Assembly: GCF_900107485.1 (NCBI RefSeq)
Contig: NZ_FNQE01000010.1
Span: forward strand, 30,963 to 94,962
Reading direction: 5' to 3'
DNA length: 64,000 nucleotides
Origin: Proteiniborus ethanoligenes
GTDB taxonomy: Bacteria > Bacillota > Clostridia > Tissierellales > Proteiniboraceae
Within the stretch, counting starts at the first letter, position 1. Each line of letters begins with the position of its first letter. Under the pieces are notes generated by a model. It saw nothing but the letters and a program-made list of their open reading frames with translations, had not been told where the DNA came from and searched no databases. The translations under genes were made by a program, and so were the position numbers. This document shows, in pieces, positions 25,866-34,855 of this stretch.

Positions 25866-26099
25866 GCAGTCTCGAAACACAAATTTATTTGCTCGCTATC
25901 GCTCACATAAATTTGGTTCTCGTTGCGTTTGACCTACCAACGATTTCCTGAAAAATACATTCAGGAAATCGGGTTAGGCATTTCCCGCAGTCTCGAAACA
26001 CAAATTTATTTGCTCGCTATCGCTCACATAAATTTGGTTCTCGTTGCGTTTGACCTACCAACGATTTCCTGAAAAATACATTCAGGAAATCGGGTTAGG
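25866..26099. repeat. Perfect tandem duplication of a 113-bp structured element
   Basis: Two identical 113-bp copies (25866-25978 and 25987-26099) start GCAGTCTCGAAACACAAAT and end ATCGGGTTAGG, separated by 8 bp. Each contains a 12-bp inverted repeat (CGATTTCCTGAA / TTCAGGAAATCG, loop 7) and an 8-bp one (AAATTTAT / ATAAATTT). They are less A+T-rich than the surroundings and have no open frame of note. They lie in the 5' untranslated part of tupA, downstream of the terminator at 26104. Likely a dispersed non-coding repeat family. Confidence 0.95.
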
Positions 26100-26103
26100 T
26101 CAT

Positions 26104-26127
26104 AAAAAAAACAGCCCAAAAGGACTG
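26104..26127 (-). terminator. Intrinsic terminator before tupA
   Basis: On the minus strand CAGTCC-TTTT-GGGCTG is followed by eight T. It either ends the fdhD operon or is the expression platform of the candidate riboswitch that abuts it. Confidence 0.85.
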
Positions 26128-26128
26128 C

Positions 26129-26249
26129 TCTAAGCTGGAGACAGATATGTTTATATTGTCCACAGTTTAAAACTTTCCTTTCCAAATACGGGAGGCATAA
26201 GGATTTCTCCTTATACCCATAGGCTTGTCTTCATAGCCATTGCTTTAGA
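26129..26249 (-). promoter_or_regulatory. Candidate Moco/Tuco-type riboswitch upstream of tupA
   Basis: The minus-strand RNA has a 7-bp helix capped by a GAAA tetraloop (ATAAGGA-GAAA-TCCTTAT, 26197-26214), directly followed by GCCTCCCG and the purine stretch GGAAAGGAAAG. A further stem pairs GACA with TGTC. The ends TCTAAAGC and GCTTAGA can close a basal helix that includes the fdhD stop codon. A GNRA helix followed by GCCTCCC is what I would expect of the Moco RNA motif, and a tungstate transporter is a sensible target. I could not run a covariance model, so the family call is tentative. Confidence 0.42.
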
Positions 26250-27027
26250 AGATTAAGCTCGGAAAATTTGAGTAGATATTCATTTTTTCGCCCCTAGCAA
26301 AACCAATAAGGGTGATATTAAGCTCTTTTGCCATATCAACAGATAAGCTTGTAGGAGCAGATCTAGATACTAAAACAGGTATTCCTCTTTTTGCAGTTTT
26401 TATAAGAATTTCAGATGATACTCTTCCGCTTGTCAATAATATTTTATCATTTAACTCAATGTTTTCAACTAATGCTTTTCCTAGTACCTTATCTAATGCA
26501 TTATGTCTTCCTATGTCCTCTTCAAATATGATTATCTTTTTCGAGCTACATAATGCACAGCTGTGAACCCCACCAGTACTTAGAAAAAGCTCTGAGCTCT
26601 TATTGAAATCTTTAACAAGTACTTTTATATCCTTTAGCTTAATTGAGATGCTACTATCTACTTTTTTTGATTTAAAGGAATCTATTACATTATAAAATAA
26701 AGTACCTTTTCCACATCCTGAAGTTATAGTTCTTTTACCATGTAGCTTATGACTTAATGTCTTCTTGTCCTTAGTATAAACATAAGAAAAGCCTTTTTTA
26801 TCATCTATTCGCAGGCTAACTATGTCTTCTGTGGAATTAATGAAGCCCTCAGATTGTAGGAAGCCTAAAGTTAAGTATTCAAGTGACTTTGGACTACATA
26901 GAAGAGTTATAATCTCCTCATCATCTAAGAATATTGTAAAGGGATATTCAATAATTACTACATCTTCTTCCTCAGAAATATTGTCACCCTTTATTCTTAA
27001 TATATCTACTCCCTTTATATCCTCCAT
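26245..27027 (-). CDS. fdhD: Formate dehydrogenase accessory sulfurtransferase FdhD
   Basis: 260 residues. GGVHSCALCSSKK carries the CxxC that passes sulfur to the cofactor, and TSGCGKGTLF and DIGRHNALDKVLG are typical. FdhD is required to activate bis-MGD formate dehydrogenases. It ends the run fdhF-ferritin-like-mogA-mobA-fdhD. GAGGT lies 7 nt before ATG. Confidence 0.96.
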   Translation of the reverse strand: MEDIKGVDILRIKGDNISEEEDVVIIEYPFTIFLDDEEIITLLCSPKSLEYLTLGFLQSEGFINSTEDIVSLRIDDKKGFSYVYTKDKKTLSHKLHGKRTITSGCGKGTLFYNVIDSFKSKKVDSSISIKLKDIKVLVKDFNKSSELFLSTGGVHSCALCSSKKIIIFEEDIGRHNALDKVLGKALVENIELNDKILLTSGRVSSEILIKTAKRGIPVLVSRSAPTSLSVDMAKELNITLIGFARGEKMNIYSNFPSLIF

Positions 27028-27037
27028 TTTTTCTACC

Positions 27038-27643
27038 TCAATATTTATTAGCTATATTATTTATAAAATGGTTTAAGTCTTCTTTAGTATTAAGATTTAG
27101 AAACATATCCCAGCTTGGGCTAAAGCTTCTAGCCTCTGACTCACTAATATAATGGACCTCTACCTTGCTTAGCAGTGAATTTATTGATATATTATGATTT
27201 TGTAAATGTTCTTCTATAGCACTAATCATATTCTTTGAATAAAAAGCATTAAAGGACTCAATCCATTGACCAAATCTTGTAATACAAGCCATAGGCTCTG
27301 TATCTCTAACACTCTCCTTCATATATCTAATGTACTCAAGGTTAATATTAGGCATATCACAGGCAATAAAATATACAAGCTCACTAGAAGCTTCCATTAG
27401 TCCTGCATGTATTCCGCTTAAAGGACCTTTTCCTATTATTATATCACTTGTTATTTTGTCGCTAAGTCCTATATAGTACTCTGGCTTATTAGTCACTATA
27501 ATAATCTCATGAAATTCCTGCCTTAATTTATTGATTAGGCTATCCATAAGTCTTCTTTCATTGATTTTTATTAGCTGCTTGTCAAAGCCCATTCTGGCAC
27601 TTTTTCCTCCTGCTAATATAACAGCAGCTCCATATCTTTTCAT
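27038..27643 (-). CDS. mobA: Molybdenum cofactor guanylyltransferase MobA
   Basis: About 201 residues with the nucleotidyltransferase motif VILAGGKSARMGFDKQ, GPLSGIHAGLMEA and FIACDMPNI. It adds GMP to molybdopterin, making the bis-MGD form used by formate dehydrogenase. ATG at 27643 has AGGTG 6 nt upstream; other in-frame starts within 9 nt are less well placed. Confidence 0.94.
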   Translation of the reverse strand: MKRYGAAVILAGGKSARMGFDKQLIKINERRLMDSLINKLRQEFHEIIIVTNKPEYYIGLSDKITSDIIIGKGPLSGIHAGLMEASSELVYFIACDMPNINLEYIRYMKESVRDTEPMACITRFGQWIESFNAFYSKNMISAIEEHLQNHNISINSLLSKVEVHYISESEARSFSPSWDMFLNLNTKEDLNHFINNIANKY

Positions 27644-27652
27644 ATACATCAC

Positions 27653-28141
27653 CTATCTAGCACATTCACCTGTTCTACCAGTTAGTATTTCAAGACCATG
27701 ATGAATGCTACTGATTATATATTCTAGGGATTCTTTTACGGCCTTTGGACTTCCTGGCAAATTTATTATGAGAGTATCTTTTCTTATGCCAGATACTGCT
27801 CTAGATAACATGGCTCTTGGCGTAATACTTAAACTATAGTATCTCATAGCCTCTGCAATTCCTGGTGCCATTCTGTCACATACCTTGATGGTTGATTCAG
27901 GAGTCACATCTCTCTTGCTAAAGCCTGTTCCTCCTGTTGTCAATATTAAGTCTACTTTTAATTCATCTGACATGTAAATCATTTCACTAGATAAGGAATC
28001 CTCGTCATCTGGTAAAACAATGTATTTCTCAATTGTATAGCCTTTTCCTTCTAGTATGTCAATAATAGCCTTGCCACTTAAATCTTCTCTTTCTCCAGCT
28101 GAGCCCTTATCACTTGCTGTTATTACTCCAACCTTAAACAT
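27653..28141 (-). CDS. mogA: Molybdopterin adenylyltransferase (MogA/MoaB family)
   Basis: 162 residues. LTTGGTGFSKRDVTPE is the family's nucleotide and molybdopterin binding motif; LPGSPKAVKESLEYI follows. It adenylylates molybdopterin before metal insertion by MoeA. It starts 1 nt after the ferritin-like gene. Confidence 0.95.
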   Translation of the reverse strand: MFKVGVITASDKGSAGEREDLSGKAIIDILEGKGYTIEKYIVLPDDEDSLSSEMIYMSDELKVDLILTTGGTGFSKRDVTPESTIKVCDRMAPGIAEAMRYYSLSITPRAMLSRAVSGIRKDTLIINLPGSPKAVKESLEYIISSIHHGLEILTGRTGECAR

Positions 28142-28142
28142 C

Positions 28143-28643
28143 CTATCCTCCCCAAGGAAGATTCATGTATTCTTCCATTCTTCTTTCATATTCTGACTTG
28201 AAAAGTCTTTCGTGACCATCTTCCCATTCTGCTAGCTTTTCAAACATAGCCTTTGCAATTTCATCATCTGCTTTTTCCGCTGCTTTTCTATAAAACTCTG
28301 CATAATCTCTTTCAATTAAATACGCCATTCTAAGTATAGTTATGTCTGGTATATCGGATTCTTTTAAGGTTTCAGCTATATGCTCTGACTTTTCTCTAGA
28401 TTCAAAGATACTGCTTTCATCCCTTTTAAAATGCTCATGGTCTATTTTAAATGAATCTGTTTCCAAGTATTCATCAAGCTGGTCTTTTATAAAGTAAAAA
28501 TGATCCATTTCTACTTCTGCCAAATCCAAGAAAAGCTTTCTTGTTGTTGGATTACTAAACTTCTCAGCTTTTTCTTTAAAAAAATTATATCCGTCCAGTT
28601 CCATCTGCATTGCGTATCTCATAATCTGTTCATACTTTTTCAC
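28143..28643 (-). CDS. Ferritin-like / rubrerythrin-like diiron protein
   Basis: 166 residues, all-helical, with Glu and ExxH patterns of a four-helix diiron site: MQMELDGYNFFKEKAEKF, LDLAEVEMDHFYFIKDQL, AYLIERDYAEFYRKAAEKA and LAEWEDGHERLF. There is no C-terminal rubredoxin domain. Start is GTG with GGGAG 8 nt upstream, inside the end of fdhF, so it is translationally coupled to formate dehydrogenase. It might protect the O2-sensitive enzyme as a peroxidase or store iron for its clusters; this is inferred from position. Confidence 0.85.
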   Translation of the reverse strand: MKKYEQIMRYAMQMELDGYNFFKEKAEKFSNPTTRKLFLDLAEVEMDHFYFIKDQLDEYLETDSFKIDHEHFKRDESSIFESREKSEHIAETLKESDIPDITILRMAYLIERDYAEFYRKAAEKADDEIAKAMFEKLAEWEDGHERLFKSEYERRMEEYMNLPWGG

Positions 28644-28647
28644 AAAA

Positions 28648-31326
28648 TCAGCTCCCTAACTTTTGAATTTTTACAGCAGCTACCTTAAGCTCTGGAATCT
28701 TTGCTATTGAGTCTAATTGAGTATTTGTTAAATAATTAGCTGCACCTTCTGCAAAGTGGAAAGGCATAAACAATACTCCTTCTTCTATTATATCAGTAAT
28801 TCTGGCAGTAGTAATTATTTCTCCTCTTCTTGAAGATAATTTTATTTTTTCCCCATGAGCTATTCCTAATTTCATGGCTGTTATTTCATTTATTTCCACA
28901 TAGGACTCAGAAGATATTTGGTTTAATCCCTCAACTCTTCCTGTCATAGTTCGAGTATGATAATGATATAGTATTCTTCCTGTTGTAAATATATATGGAT
29001 ACTCTGCATCTGTGGTTTCTGCGCTTATGGTATATTCTATTGGCATAAACAAGCCTCTTCCTCTCGCTATTGAAGCCTTGTGAAGATATATAGTTCCTGG
29101 ATGGTTTTCATCTAGGCAAGGCCATTGTATGCCTTCTTCCTCTAATCTTTCATACCTTATTCCTGCATATTGAGGAGTAACACCACTTATTTCCTCCATT
29201 ATCTCTGATGGATGATTATACCTTTTAGTATATCCTAATCTATTCATAAGCTCCATTATTATTTGCCAATCTGGCTTCGAATCTCCAACAGGCTTTATTG
29301 CTTTTCTAACTCTTTGCACTCTTCTCTCTGTATTAGAGAAGGTCCCATCCTTCTCTGCAAAAGATGCAGCAGGCAATACTACATCTGCAAGCTCTGCAGT
29401 TTCTGTTAAGAAAATATCCTGTACAACTAAAAAGTCTAAGCTTTTTAGAGATTTTCTAACATGGTTAATATCTGGATCGGATACCATTGGGTTTTCTCCC
29501 ATTATATATAAAAATTTTATATTTCCTTTGTCCGCTTCATCTAATATCTCTGGGATTGTTAAACCAATTTTAGTTGGTAGCTTTACATTCCAAGCTTTTT
29601 CAAACTTTTCCACTACCTCTGGCTTAAATACTTTTTGGTATCCTGGCAAATCTGCTGGTAAACCACCCATATCACAAGCACCTTGCACATTATTTTGTCC
29701 TCTAAGTGGATTTACTCCTGCAGATTCCTTTCCCACATTTCCACAAAGTAATGCTAAATTTGATATGGACATTACAGCATGGGTTCCTGTAGTATGCTGA
29801 GTTACTCCCATAGCATAATATATTCCTGCTTTATCTGCTTCTCCATATATTAAGGCTGCTTTAATAATATCTTCTGCAGCTACACCACAAATCTCAGCTA
29901 CTACCTCAGGTGTATAGTCTTTTACAGCCCTTTCTAGCTCTTCATAGTTTTCTGTTCTTTCTTCTATATAAGCCTTATCCTGCAATCCCCTTTCAATAAT
30001 TACATTCATAATACCATTTAACAATGCTATATTGGTTCCTGGTTTAATTTGAAGAAACACATCTGCATAATTAGCTAGCTCTATTCTTCTAGGGTCTGCT
30101 ACAATAAGCTTAGCTCCTTTTTTCTTTGCTCGCTTAATCATTGTCCCTATTACAGGATGATTCTCAGTAGTATTAGACCCTATAACAAACATAGCGTCTG
30201 TGTTTAGTATTTCTTCTATGCTATTTGTCATAGCTCCGCTTCCTAGTGTAGTTGCAAGCCCTGCAACTGTTGAGGAGTGTCAGAGTCGAGCACAGTGATC
30301 TACATTATTTGTACCTATTACTGCTCTAAAAAGCTTTTGGAACAGATAATTTTCTTCATTAGTACATCTTGCAGACGTAAGACCTGCAAATGCGTCTGAT
30401 CCATTTCCTTCTTTTATTTCCCTTACTTTGCTTACAATTAAACTATATGCTTCTTCCCACGTTGCTTCTTCAAATACACCATATCTTTTTATGAGGGGAG
30501 TTTTCAATCTGTCAGGATGATTTATAAATGGGTATGCAAATTTTCCTTTAACGCACAGCAAACCATTGTTTGATGGTCCTTTTCCTGGCTCTACTCCTAC
30601 TACCTTATCACCCTTTACTAATAAATCTATTTGGCAGCCAACACCACAATAAGAGCAGGTTGTTCTGACCTTTTTTGTTTCCCAAATTCTAAACTTTTCT
30701 TTTGATTTTGGCATTAATGCCCCGACGGGGCATACAGAAACACAGTTTCCACATGAAACACATACAGAATTAGATAGCCCTTCATCAAAGGGTGTTGCTA
30801 CCTTTGTAATAAAGCCTCTATCGCTTAATCCAATAGCATTAGTTCCCTGTAGCTCAGAACATACTCGTACACACTTACCACAAAGTATACATTTGTTTTG
30901 ATCACTATAGTAAAAAGGATTAGAGCTATCTATAGGATAACTTTTTTTAGCACCTCTAAAGCTACCTTCTGTTATGCCATATTCATAGCAATAATCTTGT
31001 AGGGCACAGTCTCCAGATTTTTCACAGGTTAAGCAATCAAGCGGATGATTTGAAACCATCAAATCTAGGACGTCTTTCCTTGCTCTTATAACTTTTTCGC
31101 TATGGGTGTTTATGACCATACCTTCCTCTGCTTTAGTAGAACAAGCCGTCATAAGGCTTCTTCTGCCTTCTATCTCTACTACGCATAATCTGCATGCAGC
31201 ATGGGGCTCTAACCTTTCATCATGACAGAGGGTTGGTATATTTATACCGACTTGGTTACAAATCTGAAGTATTGTCTGGTTTTCTGCTACCTTATGGCTT
31301 TTCCCGTTTATATTAATACTAACCAT
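28648..31326 (-). CDS. fdhF: Selenocysteine formate dehydrogenase, NuoG-like multi-cluster form
   Basis: 892 residues if TGA at 30280-30282 is read as Sec349. The reading frame is open on both sides, and the junction reads DHCARL-U-HSSTVAGLATTLG, the conserved formate dehydrogenase active-site segment. N-terminal parts: [2Fe-2S] domain (Cys in PTLCHDERLEPHAACRLC), His-Cys3 motif (HPLDCLTCEKSGDC), two [4Fe-4S] (CILCGKCVRVC, CVSCGNCVSVCPVGAL), then the bis-MGD [4Fe-4S] motif CSYCGVGC. The catalytic domain includes RGQNNVQGACDMGGLP. It oxidises formate or reduces CO2. With the HylA/HylB/HylC-like genes upstream it matches the NAD- and ferredoxin-dependent bifurcating enzyme described in Clostridium acidurici. 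Mo versus W is unknown. Confidence 0.95.
30241..30282 (-). promoter_or_regulatory. UGA-Sec codon and bacterial SECIS hairpin
   Basis: The TGA is followed after 12 nt by GTTGCA-GGGCT-TGCAAC, a 6-bp apical stem with a 5-nt G-rich loop. TCCT (30273-30276) and AGGA (30241-30244) can form a lower stem. Distance and loop match the bacterial SECIS that binds SelB. Confidence 0.85.
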
Positions 31327-31337
31327 ATCCTATCCCC

Positions 31338-32276
31338 CTAAACTTTTTTTCTTTCGAATAAATCTATTTTTTCTATAATATCTGTCAGCTCTAATGCATC
31401 ATTCCAGCTAGTCTCAATGAACCTTCCATCTTGTTTTTTATAAGGCTTATCTATATTATCGTTGTAAAGTAGCTCTGTAGTCAATCTACCTTTTAAGCAT
31501 AAAGGTCTACCCTCTCCAGGTTTTTTAGCCCTAACACCAACACTTTTTTTGTCCCTTTTTATGACTTCAAAGTCACAACCATAATCACAGCTTTTGCATT
31601 TTACATCTTTTGCATCTAGCTCCCATACTCTTCCTTTAAAAGAAGCTCTTCTGTCTATTAGTGCCCCTGTAGGACATACTGCTACACATCTATTACATGA
31701 AACACATTTTGATTCCTCTAGGCTGAAGTCTGCATCTGCTACTATTCTTGTATCAAAGCCTCTCTCTGCAAATGACAGCACTTGCCTGTCAGATACTTCT
31801 GCACATGTTCTTACACATTTACCACAAAGTATACACTTGCTTCCATCCCTTAATATATAAGGACTTGAAGTGTCTATTATTTCTTTCCTTCTCTCTCCAC
31901 TATGTTCTCTAAATTTTACATCATATCTATATGCATACTTTTGTAATAAGCACTCGCCTGCTTTTTGACAGGTTAAGCAATCATTAGGATGATTGTCTAA
32001 TAAAAGCTGAAGTATGGTTTTTCTCATCTTTATTACTTTTTCACTTTCTGTATATACTACCATGCCTTCAGATACAGGTGTAGAGCATGATGTTTGTAGC
32101 TTTGGATTTCCTTTTATATCTACAATGCACAGCCTACATGATGAAACTATTTCAAGCTCTGGATCATAGCAAAGAGCTGGAATTTCAATGCCAAGCTTTT
32201 CAGCAGCTTGTAGGACAGTAAGGTTATCTGCAACCGTGACCTTCTGGTCATCTATCATCAATGTAACATAGCCCAT
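31338..32276 (-). CDS. hylA: HylA-like iron-sulfur subunit (NuoG N-terminal type)
   Basis: 312 residues: [2Fe-2S] domain (CYDPELEIVSSCRLC), His-Cys3 (HPNDCLTCQKAGEC), two [4Fe-4S] (CILCGKCVRTC, CVSCNRCVAVCPTGAL), then the start of a molybdopterin-type domain (CKSCDYGCDFEV, GRPLCLKGR) that stops after about 60 residues. It lacks any H-cluster or bis-MGD catalytic part. It should wire electrons between the NuoF-like HylB and formate dehydrogenase. It lies 11 nt upstream of fdhF and 18 nt after hylB. The short end looks like a fixed truncation of the catalytic domain, not a frameshift, because the frame closes cleanly before a good fdhF ribosome site. Confidence 0.85.
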   Translation of the reverse strand: MGYVTLMIDDQKVTVADNLTVLQAAEKLGIEIPALCYDPELEIVSSCRLCIVDIKGNPKLQTSCSTPVSEGMVVYTESEKVIKMRKTILQLLLDNHPNDCLTCQKAGECLLQKYAYRYDVKFREHSGERRKEIIDTSSPYILRDGSKCILCGKCVRTCAEVSDRQVLSFAERGFDTRIVADADFSLEESKCVSCNRCVAVCPTGALIDRRASFKGRVWELDAKDVKCKSCDYGCDFEVIKRDKKSVGVRAKKPGEGRPLCLKGRLTTELLYNDNIDKPYKKQDGRFIETSWNDALELTDIIEKIDLFERKKV

Positions 32277-32294
32277 TTTTTATCCCCCTATTAT

Positions 32295-34085
32295 TTACTT
32301 CTTAATTATTGCATCTACAGGACATGCTGCTTGACAAGCTCCACATTTAATACATTTCTCTTGATCTATTACATGAAGCTCTTTAACTTTTCCAGAAATA
32401 CATGATACAGGACAACTTCTAGCACATTTTGTACATCCAATACATTTATCTGTAATAAAGTATTGTAGTAATTCTTGACATGCCCCTGCTGGACATCTTT
32501 TTTCATAAACATGTGCTTCATACTCATCTCTAAAATATCTAAGAGTAGATAATACTGGGTTAGGTGCAGTTTGACCTAAGCCACATAGAGACGCAGCCTT
32601 AATGGTTTCAGCTAAGCTTTCAAGTTTTTCTAAGTCTTCAGGCTCTCCTTCTCCTCTAGTTATTTTTTCTAATATTTCAAGCATTCTTTTTGTACCCTCT
32701 CTACATGGTGTACACTTGCCACAGGATTCATCTACTGTAAAATCAAGGAAGAACCTTGCAATGTCTACCATGCAGGTATCCTCATCCATTACTATCATAC
32801 CACCTGAGCCCATCATAGAGCCAAGCGCAATAAGTGTCTCATATTCTATAGGTACATCTAAATGATCACTTGTAATACATCCACCTGATGGTCCTCCTGT
32901 TTGTACTGCTTTAAATTTCTTTTCATTAGGTATTCCGCCACCTATATCATAAATAACCTCTCTTAAGGTTGTTCCCATTGGAATCTCAACTAGCCCAGTA
33001 TTATTTATTTTGCCACCTAATGCAAAAACCTTAGTTCCTGGTGATTTTTCAGAGCCTATTTCATTAAACCAATCTGCTCCATTAAGTATTATTTTAGGAA
33101 TATTCGCATAGGTTTCAACATTGTTTATTAAGGTAGGTTTTTGCCAAAGTCCTTTATTTGCAGGAAATGGAGGTTTGTTTCTAGGCATACCTCTCTCTCC
33201 CTCAATGGAGGCTATTAATGCAGTTTCTTCACCACAAACAAAAGCACCTGCTCCTAATCTTATCTCTAAATCAAAGCTGAAATCTGTATGGAATATATTT
33301 CTGCCTAATAATCCATATTCCTTTGCTTGTTTAATTGCAATTTCAAGCCTTTTTACTGCTATAGGATACTCTGCCCTAATATATATATATCCTTCATCTG
33401 CCCCTATTGCATATCCTGCTATTGCCATGGCTTCAATAACAGCATGAGGATCTCCTTCTAATATACTTCTATCCATGAATGCTCCTGGGTCACCTTCATC
33501 TGCATTGCACAATACATATTTTTTGTTACCATTGGCCTTTGCAGTAAACTCCCATTTTAATCCTGTAGGGAAGCCTCCGCCTCCTCTTCCTCTAAGACCT
33601 GAAGCCTTAATTGTATTTATAACTTCATCAGGAGTCATTTCTGTAAGAACCTTACCTAATGCCTCGTATCCGTTATATGCTATATATTCAGTAATATCTT
33701 CAGGGTTTATTACTCCGCAATGGCTTAATGCTACTCTCACTTGCTTTTTATAAAAGCCTATTTCATTTATAGATTTTATAACATCATCCTCTACAGAGTG
33801 TTTATATAATAATCTTTTTACTATTCTTCCTTTATATAAATGTTCTTCTACAATTTCTTTTACATCTTCTACTTTAATATGACTGTAAAATGCACCTTCT
33901 GGATAGATTATGACTATAGGCCCAGCCTCACAAAGACCAAAACATCCTGTTCTCACGACTTTTATTTCATTGTTTAAGCCTTTATCTGTTAGTAATTCAT
34001 TGAATTTTTCCTCAATCAAATCAGATTTAGAAGAAGTACAGCCAGTTCCCCCACAAATTAGCACATGTGACCTAAAATAATTCAT
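32295..34085 (-). CDS. hylB: HylB-like NADH-binding flavoprotein subunit (NuoF type)
   Basis: 596 residues. N-terminal thioredoxin-like [2Fe-2S] domain (LICGGTGCTSS, RTGCFGLCEAGP), then NuoF core with the NADH/FMN motifs GLRGRGGGGFPTGLKW and GAGAFVCGEETALIAS, the cluster motif SCGKCTPCREGTKRM, and two C-terminal [4Fe-4S] ferredoxin motifs (CIGCTKCARSCP, CIKCGACQAACP). This is the expected bifurcating flavin subunit that couples NAD and ferredoxin. It is closely similar to HydB at 36728-38521, evidently by duplication. Confidence 0.92.
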   Translation of the reverse strand: MNYFRSHVLICGGTGCTSSKSDLIEEKFNELLTDKGLNNEIKVVRTGCFGLCEAGPIVIIYPEGAFYSHIKVEDVKEIVEEHLYKGRIVKRLLYKHSVEDDVIKSINEIGFYKKQVRVALSHCGVINPEDITEYIAYNGYEALGKVLTEMTPDEVINTIKASGLRGRGGGGFPTGLKWEFTAKANGNKKYVLCNADEGDPGAFMDRSILEGDPHAVIEAMAIAGYAIGADEGYIYIRAEYPIAVKRLEIAIKQAKEYGLLGRNIFHTDFSFDLEIRLGAGAFVCGEETALIASIEGERGMPRNKPPFPANKGLWQKPTLINNVETYANIPKIILNGADWFNEIGSEKSPGTKVFALGGKINNTGLVEIPMGTTLREVIYDIGGGIPNEKKFKAVQTGGPSGGCITSDHLDVPIEYETLIALGSMMGSGGMIVMDEDTCMVDIARFFLDFTVDESCGKCTPCREGTKRMLEILEKITRGEGEPEDLEKLESLAETIKAASLCGLGQTAPNPVLSTLRYFRDEYEAHVYEKRCPAGACQELLQYFITDKCIGCTKCARSCPVSCISGKVKELHVIDQEKCIKCGACQAACPVDAIIKK

Positions 34086-34111
34086 TTGATTTAATGCCCC
34101 CTTATATTAAA

Positions 34112-34489
34112 CTAAGATTCTTTATTTTCATAATTTCCTATTGTATATTCTGTTATTATTTTACCATTAACTATGTGCTCAGCCACTATTTGTTTTGCTT
34201 TTTCTGGATTTACATCAACATAGGTTGTTTTTCCTTCGCCTTTCTTGTAGATTTCCACTATAGGCTCTAATCTACAAACACCTATACATCCGGTTTGAGA
34301 TACAGTTACATCTTTAAGCTTTCTCTTATTTACTTCTTCAATTAGCGTCATAAGTACAGGTCTTGCTCCTGCGGATATTCCACAAGTTGCCATGCCTACT
34401 ACAATTCTAATTCCTTCCTTGCTGTTTCTAAGCTCAACCCTTTCGATAGTTTCCTCTCTAAGCCTTTTAAGTTCCTCAAGAGACTTCAC
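34112..34489 (-). CDS. Thioredoxin-like [2Fe-2S] subunit (HylC-like)
   Basis: 125 residues. After a helical N-terminus, GMATCGISAGARPVLMTLIEE and SQTGCIGVCRLEPIVEIY supply the four Cys of a thioredoxin-fold [2Fe-2S] ferredoxin. It lacks the N-terminal helical domain of full NuoE. Start is GTG with GGAGGTG 5 nt upstream. It heads the formate dehydrogenase operon as its paralog (38720-39091) precedes HydB. I believe it corresponds to the small Hyl subunit but cannot confirm the name. Confidence 0.85.
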   Translation of the reverse strand: MKSLEELKRLREETIERVELRNSKEGIRIVVGMATCGISAGARPVLMTLIEEVNKRKLKDVTVSQTGCIGVCRLEPIVEIYKKGEGKTTYVDVNPEKAKQIVAEHIVNGKIITEYTIGNYENKES

Positions 34490-34855
34490 TTAAACACCTC
34501 CAGAATTTTTATTTCATAAAGCCTTAATCCATTCATTAGTATTTTATTTTGAACTTGCTTGTAATTAGAAAATTATACATGTTTTTACATAGAAAATTAC
34601 ATATTTGCAGCTATGGTAATATAGGCTATTTTAATAGTCTCGGATAATATTTATTTTTTATATTATTTTTAGGGTATTTAAAGTTTTGAAATGAAAAATT
34701 AATAAGATTAGCTAATTAAATATATTGTCATCACTAGTTTAATACTTGTCAATATATGTGTCAACTTGTGATATTTTTTAGACAATCCAAGTGTTTTTAG
34801 TTTGTTTACTTTGAAATAGACTTTTTCTTATGACTTTTAAAATTTTTAGGTCCAT
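34490..34855 (-). promoter_or_regulatory. Leader of the formate dehydrogenase operon with candidate promoter
   Basis: A TTGACA (34759-34764, minus strand) followed after 17 nt by TAAACT (34736-34741) could be a sigma-A promoter. That would leave a long leader of roughly 240 nt before the first start codon. I recognise no riboswitch in that leader. Confidence 0.35.

Noticed and set aside
25866..26099. CRISPR array
   Set aside because: Only two long identical units with an 8-bp gap; no short regular repeats or unique spacers.
28648..31326. Formate dehydrogenase looks like two genes or a pseudogene broken by a stop codon
   Set aside because: The stop is TGA at the exact Sec position of formate dehydrogenases, the frame is unchanged and a SECIS hairpin follows.
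31338..32276. HylA as a frameshifted or decayed hydrogenase or formate dehydrogenase
   Set aside because: All cluster motifs are intact, the stop is followed at once by a good fdhF ribosome site, and the subunit is expected in Hyl-type complexes.
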